A stretch of 5,696 bases of DNA from positions 1-5,696 of the forward strand of contig JAEYTV010000033.1 of the NCBI GenBank assembly GCA_023433855.1, read 5' to 3'. The position numbers and the translations under genes are program-made. Below the pieces are notes generated by a model. That model was not told where the DNA came from, did not search any database, and saw only the letters and a program-made list of their open reading frames with translations. Source of the DNA: Pseudomonadota bacterium (GTDB lineage: Bacteria > Pseudomonadota > Alphaproteobacteria > Rhizobiales > Rhizobiaceae). Positions 1-4,060 of the stretch are shown piece by piece (position 1 is the stretch's first letter; the number at the start of each line of letters is the position of its first letter).

Positions 1-1
1 T

Positions 2-43
2 TTCTTCGCCAATATCATGAAGCCGGTTGCCGAAGCAGCCTAG
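2..43 (+). CDS. possible C-terminal tail of an upstream gene (partial)
   Basis: Read from base 2, the frame gives FFANIMKPVAEAA followed by TAG at 41-43. The stretch looks protein-like and is in the same direction as the genes that follow, so it could be the end of a gene beginning before the window. Thirteen codons are too few to name a family or to exclude chance. Frame 1 is also open to a TAG at 61-63, so the choice of frame is an inference. Confidence 0.25.
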   Translation, partial: FFANIMKPVAEAA

Positions 44-73
44 CAGCGGCAATGTCTTCTTAGAGGCTCTTCC

Positions 74-102
74 TTGACATCTCGCCATCGCGCCGCATTG
101 AT
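74..102 (+). promoter_or_regulatory. possible sigma70-type promoter for the aldo/keto reductase
   Basis: A perfect TTGACA (74-79), preceded by C as in the rhizobial CTTGAC form, is followed after 17 bases by ATTGAT (97-102). The -35 is excellent but the -10 matches TATAAT at only three of six positions. A start near base 109 would leave a short leader that still contains the ribosome binding site at 123-128. The position is sensible, but the weak -10 keeps this tentative. Confidence 0.25.
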
Positions 103-122
103 CATGCGTTGCTTTGTGGATG

Positions 123-128
123 AGGAGG
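123..128 (+). promoter_or_regulatory. ribosome binding site that sets the aldo/keto reductase start
   Basis: AGGAGG lies six bases before ATG 135. It overlaps the region that would be coding if translation began at TTG 114 or ATG 120, and so argues for the start at 135. Confidence 0.75.
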
Positions 129-134
129 CGCCGC

Positions 135-1118
135 ATGCATGCCGATCGCGATGATCATTCGACGATGACGACGCTCGGCCGCACCGGATTGCGGGTGAGT
201 GTTGCGGGGCTCGGTGCCGGGGGCCACAGCCGACTGGGGATGCGCAGGGGCGCGAGCGAAGCAGACGCGGCCGATCTCGTCCGCGCCGCGGTCGACCTCG
301 GGATAACGATGATCGATACCGCCCCCGCCTATGGCACGGAATCTGCGGTGGGTGCGGGAGTGGCCGGAAGGCGCGACGGGGTCGTCTTGTCGAGCAAGGT
401 TCGATCGACCCGGTCGGGATCATCATTCGACAGTTCCGACTACATCACTGCCGCCGATCTTAAGGCAAGCGTGGAGGCGAGTCTTGGAAAGCTTCGTACA
501 GACTTCATCGACATCCTCTATCTGCACGGGGTGCGGCCTCAGCAGTACGATTTCTGCCTGAACGAACTCCTCCCTGAGTTGCAGCGGCTCCGGGACCAAG
601 GCAAGATACGGTTTCTAGGGGTCACCGAGGGCTTCGGGGCGGATCGGGACCATGTGATGTTGCAGCGCGCCATCGCAGACGGCGTCTGGGACGTTCTCAT
701 GGTCGGCTACAACTTCGTGAACCCGTCGGCGGGTCGCCTGGTCCTCCCTCAGGCGATGGAAAAGAACCTCGGAATTGTTGCCATGTATGCCGTGCGTGGT
801 GCGCTTGCGGACAAGGCAAGCCTGAAAAGCCTGGTCCAAAAACTCGTCGATCGGGGCGAGGTCGATCGAAGCGCAATCGATCTCGATGATCCCTCTGGTT
901 TCCTGTTCCGGGACGCAGCGCTGTCGCTCACCGAGGCGGCTTATCGTTTCTGCAGGCATAGCGCCGGTATCGACGTCGTGTTGACGGGGACCGGAAACCT
1001 GCAGCATCTGCGGGACAATATAGCCGCCATAAATCGTCCGCCGCTCCCTCACGATGTGCGGCAGAGACTGGATGCCGCTTTCGACCGCGTCGCATCTGAG
1101 ACCGGTGACCCGGAATAG
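135..1118 (+). CDS. aldo/keto reductase family oxidoreductase
   Basis: This is a cytoplasmic NAD(P)H-dependent oxidoreductase of the aldo/keto reductase superfamily, a TIM barrel that interconverts carbonyls and alcohols. It has 327 aa, the usual size. The catalytic tetrad is visible: Asp61 and Tyr66 in IDTAPAYG, Lys88 in LSSKV, and His131 in YLHGV. An N-terminal LGRTGLRVSVAGLG strand (about residues 7-20) and a C-terminal cofactor-binding stretch (TGTGN at 284-288, Asn295) are typical of the family. The frame is open from TTG 114, but ATG 135 has AGGAGG six bases upstream and is preferred. ATG 165, close to where family homology begins, is a second possibility. The substrate cannot be read from the sequence. 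Sugar or aryl-aldehyde reductases and aldose dehydrogenases share these motifs. It stands alone, with a 191-base gap after it, and nothing visible ties it to the purine-type genes downstream. Confidence 0.93.
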   Translation: MHADRDDHSTMTTLGRTGLRVSVAGLGAGGHSRLGMRRGASEADAADLVRAAVDLGITMIDTAPAYGTESAVGAGVAGRRDGVVLSSKVRSTRSGSSFDSSDYITAADLKASVEASLGKLRTDFIDILYLHGVRPQQYDFCLNELLPELQRLRDQGKIRFLGVTEGFGADRDHVMLQRAIADGVWDVLMVGYNFVNPSAGRLVLPQAMEKNLGIVAMYAVRGALADKASLKSLVQKLVDRGEVDRSAIDLDDPSGFLFRDAALSLTEAAYRFCRHSAGIDVVLTGTGNLQHLRDNIAAINRPPLPHDVRQRLDAAFDRVASETGDPE

Positions 1119-1175
1119 CCGGACTGAGCCGATCGATCGGTTGAACTTTGCCGTGACCACAGCGGAGGAAAGGCT

Positions 1176-1253
1176 TTGAAGGGACCCAAGCTGCTGCTGC
1201 AGCAGCCGCTCCTGCCGTACAAAACCGCGCCTGAACGTCGCGGGCCTCCTTGA
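1176..1253 (+). CDS. possible small ORF (25 codons) in the gap after the aldo/keto reductase
   Basis: A TTG at 1176 is preceded by GGAGG (1164-1168) with a seven-base spacer, which is good ribosome-binding geometry. The frame runs 25 codons (LKGPKLLLQQPLLPYKTAPE and five more) to a TGA at 1251-1253. That stop overlaps an ATG in the frame of the next gene. The peptide is Pro/Leu/Gln-rich and resembles nothing I know. Against it: the non-ATG start, the short length, and a CTG/CAG-rich palindrome at 1193-1206 that could produce the Leu/Gln run by base composition. It could be a leader for the 172-aa gene, or noise. Confidence 0.2.
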   Translation: MKGPKLLLQQPLLPYKTAPERRGPP

Positions 1254-1299
1254 TGCGCAAGCGAAGCAACCTTCTGCGGCCTTCGGAGTTTTGGCAAGC

Positions 1300-1305
1300 A
1301 GGAGG
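1300..1305 (+). promoter_or_regulatory. ribosome binding site that sets the start of the 172-aa gene
   Basis: AGGAGG is four bases from ATG 1310, slightly tight but strong. The alternative upstream starts (TTG 1250, ATG 1253) follow GGCCTCCT, which has no purine-rich binding site, so 1310 is preferred. Confidence 0.6.
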
Positions 1306-1309
1306 CGCA

Positions 1310-1828
1310 ATGAGAACCGACAGCGAACGAGATCTCGACCTGAACGATCTTTCCGATGCCGATGTACTGGCTGTCGCGCACGAACTTGTCGAGGACTTTC
1401 TCGAGTTTCTTCGTCGGGAGCGTCCGGGTAGCGATATCCTCGATGTCAGCTCTCTTCCCACCAGCAAGCGATCCTTGGAGAATGCCTTTCGTCTGGTGAT
1501 CGTGACCGAACCTCGTGGAGCCATCCGGCGCCGGCTGGTTGCCGCAGGTTGTGCTCTTGCTCAGTTTCAGGTGCAGATCGGAGACCGACTTGCCATCTCG
1601 CCGGCTCCTGCGGCCGAGGCGTCGAAAGGTGGCGGCGACCAGACTGACATGAGCGGCAACATCGACCGGATACTTGCCGATGTGGCCGCCGACAATAAGC
1701 GCCTGCGTCATCTGTTGGGTCTGGCAAGCGAGACCGCGAAGCGTCGCCATCAGGACATGGCGCCATCCCCACCGTTCCGTGACGACGGGACATATACCTG
1801 GCACGGACATGGCCGGCGGATGAACTGA
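1310..1828 (+). CDS. hypothetical protein, 172 aa, unrecognised
   Basis: I do not recognise this protein. The N-terminal third is acidic and helical in character (DSERDLDLNDLSDADVLAVA at residues 4-23, then ELVEDFLEFLRRE). The middle is a basic stretch with alternating hydrophobics (LVIVTEPRGAIRRRLVAAG). After a Gly/Ala/Ser-rich linker, a second helical stretch (NIDRILADVAADNKRLRHLL) has heptad-like spacing, and the C-terminus is Gly/His/Arg-rich (WHGHGRRMN). There is no signal peptide or membrane segment. The case for a real gene is the AGGAGG before ATG 1310, ordinary codon use, and its place between two same-strand genes. Long frames on the opposite strand across the same bases give low-complexity Arg/Ser/Pro-rich products and look like shadows. 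The longer frame from 1250/1253 would add about 20 residues. The function is unknown, and the helical, charged make-up is compatible with a partner-binding or regulatory role, which is inference only. Confidence 0.6.
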   Translation: MRTDSERDLDLNDLSDADVLAVAHELVEDFLEFLRRERPGSDILDVSSLPTSKRSLENAFRLVIVTEPRGAIRRRLVAAGCALAQFQVQIGDRLAISPAPAAEASKGGGDQTDMSGNIDRILADVAADNKRLRHLLGLASETAKRRHQDMAPSPPFRDDGTYTWHGHGRRMN

Positions 1829-1992
1829 AATGCTTCGCTGCCGCAAGTTCCCACGTAGCCTTGAATTGCTTGCGACGAGCCCCACCCCGAGCCAAACCTG
1901 ATTCGTCGGCTCACGCCCCCATTTTTTTCCCATGTAGCCGGGCGCAGAGGGTAGGCCATGGCCGACCTTGGAATGCTTGTTTCCCGCCGGTT

Positions 1993-2016
1993 CCGCCCGC
2001 GATGATCGGCGGGCGG
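1993..2016. repeat. GC-rich inverted repeat / stem-loop
   Basis: CCGCCCGC (1993-2000) and GCGGGCGG (2009-2016) are exact reverse complements separated by GATGATCG, so an eight-pair all-G/C stem with an eight-base loop can form. No T run follows on either strand, so it is not a standard intrinsic terminator. It lies about 120 bases before allE. It could be a 5' leader structure, a factor-dependent end for the upstream gene, or a protein-binding site. Confidence 0.55.
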
Positions 2017-2114
2017 CGTCGTTGAATGGTAAGTTGCGGGGTTGGATTTGTCGTCGCAACACCGCCGGCGATTGATTAAGCGTTGCCGAACCTGCCAAGC
2101 CCGCTTAGAGCATA

Positions 2115-2125
2115 TTGTGAGACAA
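2115..2125. promoter_or_regulatory. candidate operator, TTGT-N3-ACAA dyad
   Basis: TTGTGAGACAA is a perfect four-base inverted repeat around GAG and fits the TNGT-N3-ACNA pattern known for FadR-type GntR regulators. It ends 11 bases before the allE ATG, where a bound repressor could block transcription or initiation. No regulator gene is in the window, and an eight-base specified match can arise by chance, so the assignment is an inference. Confidence 0.3.
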
Positions 2126-2136
2126 CGGCGGAGTTG

Positions 2137-2961
2137 ATGGTGAGCACGAACAGCTATTTCTCCCAGGTAGGCGGCTTGCCGCCCCAGACCAACCTGCTTT
2201 CCAGCAAGGCCGTCTTCAAGACGGCCTATGCGGTGATACCCGGTACGGTGATGAGCGACATCGTCACCAGTGCCTTGCCCCATTGGGTCGACGCGCGCGC
2301 GTGGATACTCTCCCGCCCGCTGACTGGTTTTTCAGAAACCTTCGCCCAATACCTGATGGAAGTGGTGCCGGGCGGAGGAAGCGAGCTGCCCGAACCTGAT
2401 GCGCGAGTTCAGGCGGCGATATTCGTCGTCGCCGGCGAGATGACGATCGAGTTGGAGGGCAGGGTCCACACGCTGAGGGCAGGATCCTTCGCGTACCTGC
2501 CGGCGGGTTCGGCCTGGAAGCTCTCCAACCGCAGCAACTCGCCTGTCCGTTTCCACTGGATACGCAAGGTCTTCAAGGCGGTGAACGGGCTCGAGCCGCC
2601 CCCGGCGATTTTCACGCACGAGGACGACTGCCAGATGCACCCGATGCCGGATACCGAGGGCAAATGGGCGACCACCCGGTTCATCGACCCGGCCGACCTG
2701 CGATACGACATGCATCTGAACATCGTGACCTTCGAACCGGGCGCCATCATCCCGTTCATGGAAACGCACATCATGGAGCATGGTCTCTACGTGCTGGAGG
2801 GGAAGGCGGTTTACCGGCTCAACGAGGACTGGGTTGAGGTCGAGGCAGGCGATTTCATGTGGCTGCGAGCCTTTTGCCCGCAGGCCTGTTACGCCGGTGG
2901 CCCCGGCCGCTTCCGCTACCTGTTGTACAAGGACGTCAACCGCCACGCCGACCTGTGGTAA
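2137..2961 (+). CDS. allE: (S)-ureidoglycine aminohydrolase, bicupin
   Basis: This enzyme hydrolyses (S)-ureidoglycine to (S)-ureidoglycolate and ammonia in allantoin (purine-ring) breakdown, using Mn2+. The 274-aa protein has two cupin domains: about residues 65-145 (with FVVAGEMTIELEG, LPAGSAWKL) and about 190-270. The second carries the metal site: Glu209, His211 and His215 in METHIMEHG, and Gln249 in CPQACYAGG. The 34-residue spacing from His215 to Gln249 equals that of His241 to Gln275 in the Arabidopsis enzyme as I recall it. Tyr226, Tyr261 and Lys265 fall at the corresponding substrate-site positions, and the closing YKDVNR matches the YSKDCNR end of E. coli AllE (about 261 aa). No signal peptide is evident, so it is expected to be cytoplasmic. 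GGAG (2130-2133) is three bases from ATG 2137 and six from GTG 2140, so either may be the true start. TTG 2083 is upstream in frame but unsupported. A molybdenum hydroxylase operon follows after 598 bases. Confidence 0.93.
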   Translation: MVSTNSYFSQVGGLPPQTNLLSSKAVFKTAYAVIPGTVMSDIVTSALPHWVDARAWILSRPLTGFSETFAQYLMEVVPGGGSELPEPDARVQAAIFVVAGEMTIELEGRVHTLRAGSFAYLPAGSAWKLSNRSNSPVRFHWIRKVFKAVNGLEPPPAIFTHEDDCQMHPMPDTEGKWATTRFIDPADLRYDMHLNIVTFEPGAIIPFMETHIMEHGLYVLEGKAVYRLNEDWVEVEAGDFMWLRAFCPQACYAGGPGRFRYLLYKDVNRHADLW

Positions 2962-3005
2962 GCCCGGGCTCCGTCGTCTTTTCGGCCTCGCCGTCGCCTT
3001 GCATC

Positions 3006-3104
3006 TCAGTGCTGTTTCAGTGCGGGGATGACCACATCCCGCGGCAGCACCTCGATCTGCCCGACCCTGTAGCGATTGCCAACCGGCCACACGGCTGTTC
3101 CTGG
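3006..3104 (-). pseudogene. possible remnant of a reverse-strand gene (C-terminal fragment)
   Basis: On the minus strand, 32 open codons end at a TGA (complement of 3006-3008) and are bounded upstream by a TAA at 3105-3107. The product includes PVGNRYRVGQIEVLPRDVVI followed by PALKQH, which has the balance of a real protein, and most third positions are G or C. There is no start codon with a ribosome binding site and no continuation in another frame that I can see. If real, it would be a decayed gene tail. Thirty-two open codons are common by chance in GC-rich DNA, so confidence is low and I name no family. Confidence 0.2.
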
Positions 3105-3348
3105 TTAGTCTAGGTGCCGCCGTGTTCGGTCATCGACGGTTCGCCTATGCGTACGGCATCCCGGGACACCATGGTTGCATCCGGTAGTCTGGAAGAACCC
3201 GATCTCCGGGCGTCTAAAGCGCCGACGGTCTAACACCGAGCATCGGTCGAGACATGCACCTGGCCACGAGCGAAGCTCGCCACCCGCGGTCGCACCCGAT
3301 ATCGGCTGGTCCAGCGACGGCCCTTTTTCGCATGTTCACAAAAGAGCA

Positions 3349-3377
3349 TTGACAGCCGGCTGGCGACTGGCAATCAT
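3349..3377 (+). promoter_or_regulatory. sigma70-type promoter for the molybdenum hydroxylase operon
   Basis: A perfect -35 TTGACA (3349-3354) is followed after exactly 17 bases by AATCAT (3372-3377), which matches TATAAT at four of six positions including the key A2 and T6. Transcription would begin near 3384, giving a leader of about 175 bases before the iron-sulfur subunit. It is the best promoter match I found in the window. Confidence 0.55.
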
Positions 3378-3391
3378 TTGTACACGAACAA
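3378..3391. promoter_or_regulatory. candidate operator overlapping the hydroxylase transcription start
   Basis: TTGTACACGAACAA is an imperfect dyad (TTGT-N6-ACAA, five of seven pairs match) directly after the -10 and across the expected start point, a usual place for a repressor site. The half-sites are the same as those of the dyad before allE (2115-2125), but the spacing is six rather than three. A shared regulator is therefore only a possibility. Confidence 0.3.
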
Positions 3392-3416
3392 TGGGCGCAA
3401 AGACCCGGGGAACGAG

Positions 3417-3563
3417 ATGATGACTGTGGCTGGCGATGACCGGCAGCGGAGCTACGCGCCGCTTTCCACCCTGTTGGCGATCTGGCAGGCGTTTCGCCGC
3501 CCGCCGCTCCCTCGCCTGGGAGGATCGTTTCGGCGTTGCTGCTGGGAGGGCAAGGCCGGATGA
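3417..3563 (+). CDS. possible 48-codon upstream ORF overlapping the iron-sulfur subunit start
   Basis: From ATG 3417 the frame runs 48 codons (MMTVAGDDRQRSYAPLSTLL, then a basic, Cys/Trp-containing tail ending WEGKAG). It stops at TGA 3561-3563, overlapping the ATG (3560) of the iron-sulfur subunit as ATGA. A GGGG at 3407-3410 is six bases before the start, a mediocre binding site. About three quarters of third positions are G or C. It lies wholly in the leader of the predicted transcript. It may be a leader peptide that couples translation to the hydroxylase genes, or a chance open frame. It resembles no family I know and is in a different frame from the subunit, so it is not an N-terminal extension. 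Confidence 0.3.
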   Translation: MMTVAGDDRQRSYAPLSTLLAIWQAFRRPPLPRLGGSFRRCCWEGKAG

Positions 3564-4060
3564 CCTGCCAGAAAGTGCGTTTGAAGGTCAATGGCCAGTT
3601 CCATGAGGTCGAACTTTCCCCGGAAACGCCGCTGCTTTATGTCTTGCGCAACGACCTCTGCCTGAACGGCCCGAAATTCGGCTGCGGACTGGGCGAGTGC
3701 GGCGCTTGCGCTGTGCTCGTCAACGGCAGGACGGTGCGTTCCTGCTCGATATCGGTGGCCGCTGCAGAAGGGCGCGACATCGTCACGCTCGAAGGATTGT
3801 CTGCTCCGGGCGGTGAACTCCATCCCGTGCAGCGCGCTTTTGTCGACGAGCAGGCGGCCCAATGCGGCTATTGCCTCAACGGGATGATAATGGCTGTAAC
3901 GGGCCTTCTCAACCGCAACCCACAACCTAGCGAGACGGAGATTCGCGGCGCCCTCAAAGGCCATCTCTGCCGATGTGGCACTCATCTCGAGATCCTCGCC
4001 GCGGCCAGACGGGCCGCCGCGCCGGTCGGCGATAGCCCGATAGAGGAGGCACGCCAATGA
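3560..4060 (+). CDS. [2Fe-2S] subunit of a xanthine dehydrogenase-family molybdenum hydroxylase
   Basis: This is the small electron-transfer subunit (CoxS / IorA / NicA type) that carries electrons from the molybdenum centre through two [2Fe-2S] clusters. It has 166 aa, normal for a stand-alone subunit. Residues 1-80 form the plant-ferredoxin-like domain with cluster ligands Cys42, Cys47, Cys50 and Cys62 (GCGLGECGAC, then VRSC). Residues 90-150 form the helical domain with Cys102, Cys105, Cys137 and Cys139 (QCGYCLNGM, LCRCGTH). All eight ligands are present. ATG 3560 is chosen because homology begins at once (VRLKVNGQFHEVEL) and GGGAGGG (3544-3550) lies nine bases upstream. TTG 3536 would add eight unsupported residues. 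It overlaps the large subunit by four bases, showing an operon with coupled translation. No FAD subunit gene sits between them, unlike CoxSML or XdhAB arrangements. QCGYCLNGM and the layout favour the isoquinoline oxidoreductase / nicotinate dehydrogenase group. Confidence 0.93.
   Translation: MTCQKVRLKVNGQFHEVELSPETPLLYVLRNDLCLNGPKFGCGLGECGACAVLVNGRTVRSCSISVAAAEGRDIVTLEGLSAPGGELHPVQRAFVDEQAAQCGYCLNGMIMAVTGLLNRNPQPSETEIRGALKGHLCRCGTHLEILAAARRAAAPVGDSPIEEARQ
4044..4049 (+). promoter_or_regulatory. ribosome binding site of the molybdopterin subunit, inside the preceding gene
   Basis: AGGAGG lies seven bases before ATG 4057, within the last codons of the iron-sulfur subunit gene. It confirms the ATGA-overlap start of the large subunit. 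Confidence 0.75.

Larger units (their letters stand above)
1829..2136 (+). other. 308-base gap without a confident gene
   Basis: No frame here looks like a gene. A 23-codon ORF just after the previous stop (MLRCRKFPRSLELLATSPTP and three more) has no binding site. The region holds a T7 run at 1922-1928 with only a weak five-base stem upstream, a GC-rich hairpin at 1993-2016, and a TTGT-N3-ACAA dyad at 2115-2125. I could not find a convincing -35/-10 pair for the allE gene. TTGCCG at 2083 and TTGATT at 2072 lack a partner at the right distance. Confidence 0.6.
2962..3416 (+). other. gap between allE and the hydroxylase leader
   Basis: No confident gene lies in these 455 bases. Small frames exist on both strands (28 codons at 3147-3233, 32 codons at 3254-3352), none with a ribosome binding site. 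The end of allE overlaps a perfect AGCCCGGGCT palindrome (2961-2970) without a loop or T run. A weak hairpin, GGGATG-ACCA-CATCCC, lies at 3025-3040. A reverse-strand stretch at 3006-3104 looks somewhat protein-like, and the promoter elements are at the downstream edge. Confidence 0.55.

Noticed and set aside
1129..1140. CCGATCGATCGG perfect palindrome after the aldo/keto reductase stop
   Set aside because: There is no loop and no T run, and GATC-based palindromes are frequent in such DNA. Nothing else supports an operator.
1193..1206. GCTGCTGCAGCAGC palindrome
   Set aside because: It is a CTG/CAG low-complexity stretch that arises easily by composition. No function is evident.
1889..1928. 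Possible intrinsic terminator after the 172-aa gene
   Set aside because: The only stem is five pairs (GAGCC/GGCTC) with a 14-base loop, and nine bases separate it from the T7 run at 1922-1928. This is too weak and too far apart.
1049..2098. 349-codon minus-strand frame covering the 172-aa gene
   Set aside because: It overlaps the end of the aldo/keto reductase and two intergenic gaps, has low-complexity Arg/Ser content and no supported start. The + strand frame has a strong ribosome binding site.
2083..2136. TTG 2083 as an extended start for allE
   Set aside because: No ribosome binding site precedes it, and the extra 18 residues include nothing typical of the family. GGAG at 2130-2133 supports 2137 or 2140.
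3022..3042. Hairpin GCGGGGATG-ACCA-CATCCCGC as an allE terminator
   Set aside because: It has one bulged base and no T run on either strand, and it lies about 60 bases past the stop. The evidence is insufficient.
2332..3090. 252-codon minus-strand frame opposite allE
   Set aside because: It is antisense to a well-identified bicupin gene and has no recognisable motif, so it is a shadow.
3175..3420. 81-codon + strand frame in the gap before the hydroxylase operon
   Set aside because: It has no ribosome binding site, an Arg/His/Pro-rich low-complexity product, and it runs through the promoter elements.
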